Shown: in pieces, positions 8,020-16,187 of the stretch | Numbering within the stretch: the first letter of the stretch is position 1 | Layout of the letters: the number at the start of each line of letters is the position of its first letter | From: Ga0077527 sp945862135 | Lineage (GTDB): Bacteria > Pseudomonadota > Gammaproteobacteria > Burkholderiales > SG8-41 | Length of the DNA stretch: 64,000 nucleotides | Direction: 5' to 3' | Assembly: GCA_964203275.1 (NCBI GenBank) | Contig: CAXNMF010000007.1 | Location: 99,680 to 163,679 of the forward strand | Notes under the pieces: model-generated | Told to the model about the DNA's origin: nothing | The model's input: only the letters and a program-made list of their open reading frames with translations | Databases searched by the model: none | Translations under genes and position numbers: made by a program

Positions 8020-9165
8020 ATGCACCCCATCATCATCGTCGGCAGTGGTCTTGCCGGTTACAACACCGCCAAGGAACTGCGAAAACTCGATACCACGACA
8101 CCGCTTGTCGTGATTGCCTCCGACAGCAGCTCGTTTTATTCAAAGCCGATGCTTTCCAACGCCATCGCCTCGAAAAAAACACCGGTCGCCCTTGCACTGA
8201 ACACACCGGATCAGATGTCGGAACAATTGAAAGGCACCGTGCGCGCAGGAACGCGTGTAGACGCGATCGACACGGCTGCGCACACGCTGAAGATCGGCAA
8301 TGAAACCCTGCATTATTCAAAACTGGTGCTGGCGCTGGGTGCCGACCAGATCCGCCTGCCGATTTCCGGCAGCGGCGCTGCAGATATCCAGACCGTCAAC
8401 GACCTCGATGACTACGCCCGCTTCCGCAGCGCAATCGACGGCAAGAAACGTGTCGCCATCATCGGCGCCGGCCTGATCGGCTGCGAATTCGCCAACGACC
8501 TCGCCGCCGGCGGTTACGCTGTTGACATCATCGACATCGCGCAACAGGCGCTGGGCCGCCTGCTGCCGGCCGAAGGCGGCGCGATGCTCAAGGACAAACT
8601 GTCGGCGCTCGGCGTGCAATGGCACCTCGGTACCAGTGTGCAGTCCGTAGACTCCGTCGATGGCGCTTACACGCTGACGCTGGCCAACGGTGCATCACTG
8701 CAAGCCGACATCGTGCTGTCGGCCGTCGGCCTCAAGCCGCGCACCGCGCTCGCCGCTGCCGCAGGCATCAAGGTTAATCGCGGCGTCGTTGCCGACCGCA
8801 ATCTTGCCACCAGCGCACCTGACGTCTACACGCTGGGCGATTGTGCGGAAATCGAAGGCATGGTGATGCCTTACGTGATGCCGATCATGCATGCCTCGCG
8901 CGCACTGGCACAGACGCTGGCGGGCAAACCAACCGCTGTCTCCTTCCCCGCGATGCCAGTGATGGTCAAGACGCCGGCCTGCCCGACCATCGTCGCACCG
9001 CCAGCGATCGGTGCGGCCGGCACATGGCAGGTCGAAGCCACCGCCGATGGCGTGAAATCACTGTTCACCGCCGCCGACGGCAAACTGCTGGGCTTCGCGC
9101 TCAACGGCGCCGCCACGGCTGAACGCGCCAAACTCGCGCCGCAGTTGCCGGCCGTGCTCGCCTGA
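8020..9165 (+). CDS. rubB: Rubredoxin reductase (FAD-dependent NAD(P)H oxidoreductase)
   Basis: A 381-residue two-dinucleotide-fold flavoprotein. The FAD-binding GSGLAG is at residues 8-13, a second Rossmann motif (VAIIGAGLIGCEFA) near residue 145 binds NAD(P)H, and VYTLGDCAE is the conserved FAD-contacting segment. The length and the SSFYSKPMLSN segment fit rubredoxin-NAD+ reductases (AlkT/RubB type) better than larger nitrite or ferredoxin reductases. It would take electrons from NADH to rubredoxin and so power the rubrerythrin peroxidase. It begins 40 bases after the ZIP transporter stop on the same strand. Confidence 0.87.
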   Translation: MHPIIIVGSGLAGYNTAKELRKLDTTTPLVVIASDSSSFYSKPMLSNAIASKKTPVALALNTPDQMSEQLKGTVRAGTRVDAIDTAAHTLKIGNETLHYSKLVLALGADQIRLPISGSGAADIQTVNDLDDYARFRSAIDGKKRVAIIGAGLIGCEFANDLAAGGYAVDIIDIAQQALGRLLPAEGGAMLKDKLSALGVQWHLGTSVQSVDSVDGAYTLTLANGASLQADIVLSAVGLKPRTALAAAAGIKVNRGVVADRNLATSAPDVYTLGDCAEIEGMVMPYVMPIMHASRALAQTLAGKPTAVSFPAMPVMVKTPACPTIVAPPAIGAAGTWQVEATADGVKSLFTAADGKLLGFALNGAATAERAKLAPQLPAVLA

Positions 9166-9242
9166 GTCCCTGAGTCCTGGAATCGATTGCCCCCCTTTGG
9201 CCATCGCAATACCGGTAACGGCGGCAGTGTAGTATTCGGTCA

Positions 9243-9845
9243 ATGCTGCCGCCCGTCACCAAAACACTGCTGTTCGCGAACATCGCGGTTTTCCTGCTGC
9301 AGGAACTTCTCGGCGACATCCTGATCGTCTGGTTCGGCCTGTGGCCCCTGCACACACCCGCAGCCTACGGCACCGGCTTCATGCCGTGGCAGGTCATCAC
9401 CTACGGTTTCCTGCATGGCGGGCTGATGCACATCGGCTTCAACATGCTGGCGCTATACATGTTCGGTGGTCAGCTGGAAATGGTATTCGGGCGGCGGCGT
9501 TTCTTGGTGTATTACCTCGGTTGCATCTTTTCAGCGGCACTGACGCAACTGGCCGTGCTGTCATTCGTCGGCGGAGACGCTTATCCGACAGTCGGCGCTT
9601 CAGGCGGCGTATTCGGCCTGCTGCTCGCCTACGGCCTGCTTTTTCCGCACAACAAAGTCATGCTGTTGTTCCCGCCGATTCCGATGCCGGCCTGGCTTTT
9701 TGTTTCGCTCTACGGCCTGCTGGAAATTTATCTCGGCGTCACCGGCACTCAATCCGGCGTGGCGCATTTTGCGCACCTCGGCGGCATGATCGGCGGCTGG
9801 CTGCTGATTCGCCAGTGGCGCAGACGGCCGCCGGACCGCTATTGA
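9243..9845 (+). CDS. Rhomboid-family intramembrane serine protease
   Basis: A 200-residue six-helix membrane protein. The catalytic serine is Ser120 in GASGGVFG and the partner histidine is His175 in VAHFAHLGG, which aligns with GlpG His254. The conserved HGGLMHIGFNM segment (58-68), which forms the oxyanion and loop region, is intact, so the enzyme should be active in cleaving transmembrane substrates. It lacks the extra cytoplasmic domain of E. coli GlpG. It is downstream of rubredoxin reductase with a 77-base gap and convergent with the gene that follows. Confidence 0.92.
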   Translation: MLPPVTKTLLFANIAVFLLQELLGDILIVWFGLWPLHTPAAYGTGFMPWQVITYGFLHGGLMHIGFNMLALYMFGGQLEMVFGRRRFLVYYLGCIFSAALTQLAVLSFVGGDAYPTVGASGGVFGLLLAYGLLFPHNKVMLLFPPIPMPAWLFVSLYGLLEIYLGVTGTQSGVAHFAHLGGMIGGWLLIRQWRRRPPDRY

Positions 9846-9861
9846 TGAAGCTGTGGCGCGT

Positions 9862-10719
9862 TCAGGCCCAGCAACGCTGCAGCACGACACGAATCCACTC
9901 GTCCCCGGTATCCAGCGTCGAATACACCAACGGTTGGTGCATGTCAGCATCTCCCCGTATCCGCTGCAGGCGCGCAACACGGACATTGGCATCCCGCACG
10001 GTATAACCGTAACGCCCGTAACGGTCGCGTTCGATCGCCGTTTCTGCCGCTGGCGCATCGCGCAACCAGATCCATTCAGCGACAAAGTCCTGCGCCAGCC
10101 GCTCCAGTTCCTGATACAGATCGCGGTCCAATGACTGCGGCGGTACACAGCGTTGCGCCTTTACCACGCCTTCAACCCCGCACAATGCGCAGATGGCGGC
10201 CCACTCCGCAGCGCCTTCGGTCACCTTTAATTCAATTGCTTCGCTGTCACGCTTGATCTGAAACAGCGCATCACGTTCATGGTTCAGCACATAACCCGAC
10301 CATAACGAGCGGCTGCGCCGCACCACCGCAAAGGCCAGTTGCAGAGTCGCGTCCGCTGCGACCTCGAAATAACGATTCGCGGTGTCCGCACCGCCCGTGA
10401 CAATGGGATCTTCGGTGTGATCCACGATCTTGCCGCCAGCCATCCGCGCACGCCCGCGACGACCGGCAGCCAGATTGACCCACTCGGCCACCACTTCCAG
10501 CTGCGGAAACTCCTGCGAAGCCAGTGCAAATGCAGGAAACGGTACGCCGCCCCGCACCTTGAAATCATACGAAAGCGCGTCATCACCGTGATGCTCCTCG
10601 AATCCGCCCTCGAAGATTTCTTCGACCAGCAAGGCCTTGATTCTCGCGTCAGCAGCCGTCAGCAGCGCACTGTCACCGCTGACCGTCAGAGTGGCGTGTA
10701 TCAGCAGGTCAGCGCTCAT
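9862..10719 (-). CDS. Conserved hypothetical protein with possible YubB-like ferredoxin-fold N-terminus
   Basis: A 285-residue soluble protein without signal peptide or membrane helix. Its N-terminal 100 residues contain alternating segments (FKVRGGVPFP, FALASQEFPQLEVVAEWVN, RGRARMAGGKIVDHTED) that recall the YubB ferredoxin-like domain, in which size and content of cells or colonies are judged by an open-faced sheet; this similarity is by eye only. The rest is unrecognised. The ATG overlaps the stop of the formate/nitrite channel gene as ATGA (10716-10719), so the two are almost certainly co-translated and it may assist or be regulated with that channel. Confidence 0.6.
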   Translation of the reverse strand: MSADLLIHATLTVSGDSALLTAADARIKALLVEEIFEGGFEEHHGDDALSYDFKVRGGVPFPAFALASQEFPQLEVVAEWVNLAAGRRGRARMAGGKIVDHTEDPIVTGGADTANRYFEVAADATLQLAFAVVRRSRSLWSGYVLNHERDALFQIKRDSEAIELKVTEGAAEWAAICALCGVEGVVKAQRCVPPQSLDRDLYQELERLAQDFVAEWIWLRDAPAAETAIERDRYGRYGYTVRDANVRVARLQRIRGDADMHQPLVYSTLDTGDEWIRVVLQRCWA

Positions 10720-11546
10720 TCACCGAGCTTTTTCGGACGGATGTAAATCACGTAATACACCAGGGCCACCAATACGCTGCCGCCAACGATGTTGCCGATG
10801 ATGACCGGTATCAGGTTACGGAACATGGCATACACTGAAATGAACTCGGCCCCGGCCGGCAACGCGACACCCGATGCCTTCAGCAGCAGAGCCAGCGGAA
10901 AAAAATACATGTTTGCAACGGAGTGCTCGAATCCGGCCGCAACAAATGCCGATATCGGCAGCACGATGGCAAAAAACTTGTCGACCACGGTACGTCCGGC
11001 AAGCACCATCCAGACCGCCATGCACACCAGCACGTTGCACAACACGCCGCGGAAAAAAAGTTCCGAAACCGGCATGGCGCTTTTTGCCGCAGCGATCTTC
11101 AGATAAGTCTGCACGACGGCGCCGGCATTCATGCTGGTGTGACCCGACAGGAACACCAGCAAGGCGAGGCCGGCAGCACCGACAAAATTGGCGACGCACA
11201 CCACCACCCAGTTGCGCATCACTTCTGCCGTGCTGACTTTGCCGTCGGCCCAGGCCATGGCCAGCAGGTTATTGCCGGTAAAGAGTTCTGCGCCCGCCAC
11301 CACGACCAGCAACAAACCCAGCGAGAAACAAATACCCCCGAGAACACGGCCAACGCCAAACGAAAGGCCGGCATCACTGATCACCAGCGTGAAATACAGC
11401 GCACCGAGACCGATAAAAGCCCCGGCCAGCATCCCGAGCATCGCCATCGACAGCAGCGGCAGGCGCGCCTTGGTGACACCGATGTTATCGACCCGCTCCG
11501 CGATCTGCTGCGGCGAATAGGCATCCATGCTGAAGCTGTCGGCCAT
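10716..11546 (-). CDS. Formate/nitrite transporter (FocA/NirC) family channel
   Basis: A 276-residue six-helix pentameric channel of the FNT family, which moves formate, nitrite, hydrosulfide or related anions. Recognisable pieces are AGAFIGLGALYF, AGAELFTGNNLL and CNVLVCMAVWM, the standard FNT pore segments, plus a conserved AGFEHSVANMYFF that carries the central pore histidine. I chose the ATG at 11546 because a GGGGGA site precedes it; an upstream ATG at 11648 would run into the promoter of the divergent gene. The substrate is not evident because no formate or nitrite enzyme is adjacent. Confidence 0.88.
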   Translation of the reverse strand: MADSFSMDAYSPQQIAERVDNIGVTKARLPLLSMAMLGMLAGAFIGLGALYFTLVISDAGLSFGVGRVLGGICFSLGLLLVVVAGAELFTGNNLLAMAWADGKVSTAEVMRNWVVVCVANFVGAAGLALLVFLSGHTSMNAGAVVQTYLKIAAAKSAMPVSELFFRGVLCNVLVCMAVWMVLAGRTVVDKFFAIVLPISAFVAAGFEHSVANMYFFPLALLLKASGVALPAGAEFISVYAMFRNLIPVIIGNIVGGSVLVALVYYVIYIRPKKLGE

Positions 11547-11628
11547 CTCGATTCCCCCGTGATTTTTCTGTCCGCTTCCGTGCGGATAGTGTAAGCGCAG
11601 CGCGCGGAATCGGGTAATCTTGCGGCCC

Positions 11629-12039
11629 ATGAAAACCCGCAAGCGCATACCGGCCCTGAAGCTCGCTGACTATTACATGGGACGTGACCGCGAGTACCAC
11701 GCCGAACTGACGCCGGAACTGCGCGCCAATGCGCGCGAAACCGTGCGCCGCGTGAACCGCCTGCTCAAACGCGCCGGCCTCCACCGCCAGGTCACTTCGG
11801 GTTGGCGGCCGGCGGCGATCAACGCGACCGTGCCGGGCGCCGCAAAAGGCAGCAAACACATCAGCTGCATTGCCATTGATCTCGAAGACCGTGATGGCGC
11901 GCTGGATGCCTGGTGCATGGCTCATCTCGACGTGCTTGAAGAGCTTGGTCTGTGGCTGGAACACCCGGATGCAACGCCGGACTGGTGTCATCTGCAAACA
12001 TTGCCGCCCCGCTCCGGCAATCGGGTTTTCGAACCGTGA
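11629..12039 (+). CDS. M15-type peptidase (D-Ala-D-Ala carboxypeptidase/endolysin-like)
   Basis: A 136-residue zinc peptidase-like protein. The motif SGWRP (57-61), then SKHISCIAIDLED with His77 and Asp84 (H-x6-D) and WCH121 near the C-terminus, reproduce the zinc ligands of peptidase M15A/VanY enzymes that cut D-amino-acid peptide bonds in peptidoglycan. No signal peptide is seen, which is more like phage endolysins than secreted carboxypeptidases. The track could also begin with a TTG at 11620, but the ATG at 11629 gives a more usual N-terminus. It is divergent from the FNT gene and stands alone on this strand. Confidence 0.75.
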   Translation: MKTRKRIPALKLADYYMGRDREYHAELTPELRANARETVRRVNRLLKRAGLHRQVTSGWRPAAINATVPGAAKGSKHISCIAIDLEDRDGALDAWCMAHLDVLEELGLWLEHPDATPDWCHLQTLPPRSGNRVFEP

Positions 12040-12075
12040 TAATTATAAATACTTGTTTTTATTGATATTTTATGA
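12036..12075. repeat. AT-rich intergenic element, copy A
   Basis: Starts around the M15 gene stop and contains TTGTTTTTATTG followed by ATATTTTATGA. It shares this core with copies at 21584, 31130, 57176 (reverse) and 59515 (reverse). The stop codon of the leftward thioredoxin-CcdA gene falls inside it. Confidence 0.5.
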
Positions 12076-13284
12076 AAATGCCAGCCACTCCGGCTTGAAC
12101 AACAACAGCGCCCCGATCAGCAGCAGCAACAGCCCGCCAATCAGGTGCGACCAGCGCGCATAGTTTCCGCTGAGTCCCGACACCTGCAAGGTCTTCATCG
12201 CAATGACGAAAATCAGCAAATCGTCCAGCATGAATATCAGAATGTAGAGCAGCAGATAGGCGTGGTACTGCCAGGTCGGCAATTGACTCATGGTGAGGAT
12301 CTGCACATAAACCGCAGGGATGCCCGCTGAACAAACAAACTCGACGAGGTTCACCGCGATCGCGAGCAAAACAATGCCGAGCAGCGCCAACCAGAATCGC
12401 TGCTCCAGGGCGACCACACGCAACTGCGTCAGTACGCGCTGCCGCGAAGCGCTGCCGGTTACGCGGCACAAGGCCTCGGGATTCATGAAAAACTCGCGCA
12501 GGTAATACGCGCCGCCCGCCAGCGCGACCACGGCAACCGCAATACGAATCCACAGCATCATGCCGATGAACAACAGGAAGTTCAGCCATGCCGCGAGAAA
12601 GAGGTAATACACCGCTGCCGATGTCGCTATGAATGCAGAACCCAGCGTCCACATCCGCAAGCGGTCGGGCATGCCGACCAGCAGGCCCACCAGAAAAACC
12701 AGTGTCCACATCGCGCAGGGATTGAATCCGTCGATACCCGCCAACACCACCGTGAGAACGGGCAAGGACAGTGCCGCAATATTGATTTCTCCGAGCAGCG
12801 GAACACGTATCGTCTTCGGCGGCGCCTGCACGGGCGCACGTTGCGCCGGCGGCAGCGCGGATTCCTCAAACAACGCCGCCGACAGATCAACGCAGGTCCT
12901 GCTGCGACAGGCCTCGATCGCCGCAACAATCGCCGACCCTGTTGTGGCATCGTCGTCGTAACCCACCCAGTGCCGGTCACCGACAATCACCATCGGCACC
13001 GCCGGATTCATCACTGAAAAATAATCAATCGCCCGGGAAAACGCTTCGCGATTGCGCGGCGACTCGTTGATTTCATATTCATGAAGCCGCAGCCCCGGAT
13101 CACGGGCTGCCGCAGTCTGCAGGAAAGTGCGCGCCTTTTCGCAGTGGGGACAGCCGATACGCCAGAACACCTGCACCTCGACTGGTCCCGGCTGCGATGG
13201 CGGACTGGCGGGTTGCGCCTGCACCAGCCCCATCATGAGCAGCCACGGCAACAACCACAGCAGCAGTTGCGGTCGGCGCATCAT
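12070..13284 (-). CDS. Exported thioredoxin-like domain fused to a CcdA/DsbD-like membrane domain
   Basis: A 404-residue protein with a signal sequence (to about residue 23), a periplasmic thioredoxin/glutaredoxin-like domain with the redox motif CPHC at 45-48, and, after residue 165, six or seven membrane helices. Two membrane cysteines, Cys190 in GFNPCAMW and Cys318 in EFVCSAGIP, match the redox pair of CcdA and of the DsbD core. The protein could therefore carry reducing power across the inner membrane to the periplasm, with the acceptor domain built in. It is 5 bases downstream of a nitroreductase on the same strand, so the two are probably co-transcribed. Confidence 0.8.
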   Translation of the reverse strand: MMRRPQLLLWLLPWLLMMGLVQAQPASPPSQPGPVEVQVFWRIGCPHCEKARTFLQTAAARDPGLRLHEYEINESPRNREAFSRAIDYFSVMNPAVPMVIVGDRHWVGYDDDATTGSAIVAAIEACRSRTCVDLSAALFEESALPPAQRAPVQAPPKTIRVPLLGEINIAALSLPVLTVVLAGIDGFNPCAMWTLVFLVGLLVGMPDRLRMWTLGSAFIATSAAVYYLFLAAWLNFLLFIGMMLWIRIAVAVVALAGGAYYLREFFMNPEALCRVTGSASRQRVLTQLRVVALEQRFWLALLGIVLLAIAVNLVEFVCSAGIPAVYVQILTMSQLPTWQYHAYLLLYILIFMLDDLLIFVIAMKTLQVSGLSGNYARWSHLIGGLLLLLIGALLLFKPEWLAFS

Positions 13285-13289
13285 TTCAC

Positions 13290-13982
13290 CTAATCCAGAA
13301 ATGTTGCGTATTCACTGAGTGCAATACGCTCCGGCTGGAAAGTATTGACGACCGCCTCACCGTCGGCGTAACCCAGCGCCATGCCGCAGATCACCACCCA
13401 TTCATGGCCGAGCCCGAGTTCACGTCGCACTACATCCGGATAACTGGCGATCGATGCTTCCGCACAGGTATGCAGGCCGCGCGCCCGTGCCGCCAGCATC
13501 AGCGTCTGCAGAAACATGCCGTAGTCGAGCCAGCTGCCCTTCTCCAGTTTGCGATCAATCGTAAATATCAGCCCGGCCGGCGCACCGAAGAAGGTGTAGT
13601 TGCTCGCACGATAGGCTTTTGATTTTTCGTGGTCACCCTTGCCGATACCCAAGGTTCCGTACAAGCCCCAGCCGCAGGCGCGGCGACGCGCCAGGTACGG
13701 CTCAAACACCGGATCGGTGTAGTAATCGTAATCCCGTTGATGACCGGGCTCGTCGTTGAGAAACGCGTTTTGAATCGCCGAACCGACGCGTTTCAGCGTC
13801 GATCCCGTCAGCACATGCACGCGCCAGGGCTGGATGTTCGAACCGCTTGGCGCATGGCGGCCGAGTTCGACAATTTCGCGCAGTACGGCAGGAGGCACCG
13901 CATCGGTTTTATAGGCGCGAATCGAACGCCGAGTAAGCGCAGCCTCAAAAACGTCCGCAGCAGATTGACTGAGATCGGTCAT
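13290..13982 (-). CDS. Nitroreductase-family flavoprotein
   Basis: A protein of about 230 residues of the FMN-dependent nitroreductase fold. The N-terminal RRSIRAYK and the PSGSNIQPWRVHV segment bind FMN, and GLHTCAEASIA and WVVICGMALGY are typical of the NfnB/oxygen-insensitive group, which transfers two electrons from NAD(P)H to nitroaromatics or quinones. I favour the ATG at 13982, which has GGA about 8 bases upstream, over the ATG at 13994, which has no ribosome site. It lies immediately upstream of the thioredoxin-CcdA-like gene and probably shares its transcript. Confidence 0.88.
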   Translation of the reverse strand: MTDLSQSAADVFEAALTRRSIRAYKTDAVPPAVLREIVELGRHAPSGSNIQPWRVHVLTGSTLKRVGSAIQNAFLNDEPGHQRDYDYYTDPVFEPYLARRRACGWGLYGTLGIGKGDHEKSKAYRASNYTFFGAPAGLIFTIDRKLEKGSWLDYGMFLQTLMLAARARGLHTCAEASIASYPDVVRRELGLGHEWVVICGMALGYADGEAVVNTFQPERIALSEYATFLD

Positions 13983-14085
13983 TTGCAATTCCATTCAGGC
14001 GGTTAACAGAATTCATGTTAGCAAACCGCAGCAACGGCAAGCGATTGACCGACACGCGCGGCTTCGTCACACTGCCAGAGCCGCC

Positions 14086-15249
14086 ATGAACACCCCTACC
14101 TTCCGCACCGGACTCGTCTTTGCCCTGCTGCAGCTGTTCTTCACGCTGACATGGACGGTATACGTGATCTTCCTGCCGCGCCTCGCTGCTGAAGCCGGCA
14201 TCCCGAAATCATGGATCATCTGGATCCTGGTCGCTGATCAACTGGTGTTCGTTGCGGCTGACTGGGCCATGGGCGTCAAGGCCGACCGCAGCGCACGCAT
14301 TGTCGGCAGGCTCGGCCCGCAGATCGGCTTGATCACGCTGGTCTCGGCACTGGCCTTCCTCGCGCTGCCGCTGGTCGCACCGAACGGCAGCCCGCTATTG
14401 TTCCTTGCCCTCACATTTGTCTGGACCATCACCTCATCGGCTTTGCGCGCACCACCGCTGGTGCTGATCGGCAAATACGCGGCAACCGGCGCCAAACCGT
14501 GGCTGTCGGGGCTGTGGTTGTTCGGCCTCGGCATTGCCGGCGCCATCGCGCCGTATCTGACCGGTGTATTGCGCGATGCGGATCCGCGCCTTCCGTTTGC
14601 GCTGGCCTCCATCGCTGTCGCGGTTGCCGCTTGGGCCATGACCTGGGCGGAGCGCAACCTTGCCGCGTCGGCCCCAATGGAAACGACGCCACCCGCAAAG
14701 CCGTTGTCGATCCCATTCTTCCTGATCATCGTCGCACTGGCGGGGCTTGGTTTCCAGATTCACTTCTCGCTGAACTCGGCACCGCAGTATCTCCGCCATG
14801 CCTCAGCAGCAGATCTCGGCCACCTGATGCCGTTGTTCTGGGTAGGTTTCAATCTGGCAATGCTGCCGCTGACGTGGATCATCCGTCGTCATGGCGATTT
14901 CAAAGTACTCGCCGCAGGCGCCGTCGTCGGCGCAGTGGCAGTGCTGTTTTCAGCGCAGGCTGGTGCACTGCAGCCATTGATCGCCGCTCAGGTCATTGCC
15001 GGGGCTGCATGGGCGGCCGTGATGTTCGGCGCATTTGGTGCCGCAACCGCGCTCGGTCACACCGGCCGCGAAGGTTTCAGCGCTGGCGGCATGCATTCCA
15101 TGTTCGCGCTCGCGGCAATGCTGCGCATACTGGTCATTGCCACACAGCTCAATCAGGACAAGGAAATCATGCAGGCACTGACCTGGGCGCCGGCACTGTG
15201 CTGGGGTGCTGCCGCACTGCTGATGATCGCGCGCTTACGCCGCGCCTGA
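14086..15249 (+). CDS. MFS transporter
   Basis: A 387-residue membrane protein with about twelve hydrophobic helices in two halves separated by a polar loop near residues 190-205 (ERNLAASAPMETTPPAKP), the layout of the major facilitator superfamily. I see no motif that identifies a substrate; the sequence is poor in the usual RxGRR loop signature, although ADRSARIVGR (64-73) is in the right place. It stands alone, with its last 15 bases overlapping the convergent GIY-YIG gene. Confidence 0.8.
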   Translation: MNTPTFRTGLVFALLQLFFTLTWTVYVIFLPRLAAEAGIPKSWIIWILVADQLVFVAADWAMGVKADRSARIVGRLGPQIGLITLVSALAFLALPLVAPNGSPLLFLALTFVWTITSSALRAPPLVLIGKYAATGAKPWLSGLWLFGLGIAGAIAPYLTGVLRDADPRLPFALASIAVAVAAWAMTWAERNLAASAPMETTPPAKPLSIPFFLIIVALAGLGFQIHFSLNSAPQYLRHASAADLGHLMPLFWVGFNLAMLPLTWIIRRHGDFKVLAAGAVVGAVAVLFSAQAGALQPLIAAQVIAGAAWAAVMFGAFGAATALGHTGREGFSAGGMHSMFALAAMLRILVIATQLNQDKEIMQALTWAPALCWGAAALLMIARLRRA

Positions 15250-15534
15250 ACCAGCTATCAACGCCAGTTTTTCAGTTCGGCTCAACTGCTTGATCTGATA
15301 CTCGCGCCTGCTGGCTGCAGAACGGTCCGCAGCAGCCTCCTGATACACCAGTGTTACCGGTCGTCGCGAACGCGTATAACTCGCACCCAGTCCATTGTCG
15401 GCATTGTGTTCGGCGATGCGGCGCTCAAGGTCGCGCGCAATGCCCGTATACAAGCTGTCGTCGGCGCAACGCACGATGTAAACCCGCCACGCATCCGCCG
15501 TCACTGCCGCCCCTTTTTCATTGGAACTGCCCAT
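15235..15534 (-). CDS. GIY-YIG nuclease-superfamily protein (YhbQ-like)
   Basis: A 99-residue single-domain protein. WRVYIVRCADDSLYTGIA carries the GIY...YIG-equivalent tyrosines (YIV and YTG), followed by the conserved arginine in ERRIAEHN and a downstream KQLSRTEKLALI helix, as in the small UPF0213/YhbQ proteins. These may act on DNA, but the cellular role is unsettled. Its 3' end overlaps the MFS gene by 15 bases in convergent orientation, and it is divergent from an exported protein gene with only about 14 bases between starts. Confidence 0.85.
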   Translation of the reverse strand: MGSSNEKGAAVTADAWRVYIVRCADDSLYTGIARDLERRIAEHNADNGLGASYTRSRRPVTLVYQEAAADRSAASRREYQIKQLSRTEKLALIAGSGAA

Positions 15535-15548
15535 CGAAGGCCCGTATG

Positions 15549-16109
15549 ATGCCGTCTATGAAAAATTTACGCCATCTGCTGCTCGTTCTGAGCCTTTTCG
15601 CCAGCACGGCCTTTGCCGCCGATCCCGCAAAAAATGTCTTCGGTGTCGAACTTGGCGCCCGTTTCAGTTTTCCCGCCTGCGAACGCGGCGAAGACGCACT
15701 GACCAAACGCCACTGTTACAACGCGAGGCATACCGTAAAAACTGCGTGGGGCACCGAGGAACAGCAATTGTTCTACCCGCGCACCGCCATCGTGCCCTAC
15801 GCCCGCGGCGAACTGACGGTTGAAGTAGTGAAAGGCGTGATCGAAGCGATACACATCCACACCTGGGGAATCGAAGCGCAAAGCAACGCGCTTGACGCGC
15901 TCAAGAAGAAATACGGCCCGCCGGCACGCAGCCACTCCGAAAAAATGAAAGGCCTGCGCTCGCGTTTCCCGGTGCAGTACGCCGAATGGGACACAAAAGA
16001 CTACTCGGTACGATTTGTCGGGGTTGTGACGAGCGTCGACTGGGGACGCATCACCCTCGGCACGCCGGGTTATTTCCAGCTGCGACAGAAAAACCAGCCC
16101 GCCAAATAA
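15549..16109 (+). CDS. Exported protein of unknown function
   Basis: A 186-residue protein with a clear signal peptide (MKNLRHLLLVLSLFASTAFA, cut before ADPAKN). The mature part begins FGVELGARFSFPACERG, has four cysteines or fewer, and contains ALDALKKKYGPPARS, a helix seen in small periplasmic proteins of unknown role. GAAGG at 15536-15540 lies 8 bases before the chosen ATG; ATGs at 15546 and 15558 are alternatives. I do not recognise a family and no neighbour gives a clue. Confidence 0.65.
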   Translation: MPSMKNLRHLLLVLSLFASTAFAADPAKNVFGVELGARFSFPACERGEDALTKRHCYNARHTVKTAWGTEEQQLFYPRTAIVPYARGELTVEVVKGVIEAIHIHTWGIEAQSNALDALKKKYGPPARSHSEKMKGLRSRFPVQYAEWDTKDYSVRFVGVVTSVDWGRITLGTPGYFQLRQKNQPAK

Positions 16110-16187
16110 CGCGCCCTTCGTAGTCCCCGCACAATACATCCACTACACTGAAGCCCTCTGCCGTTCTGCACGTATCCGCTCGATCCG

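Noticed and set aside
10923..11594. 223-residue plus-strand ORF
   Set aside because: It is antisense to the formate/nitrite channel and has no family character.
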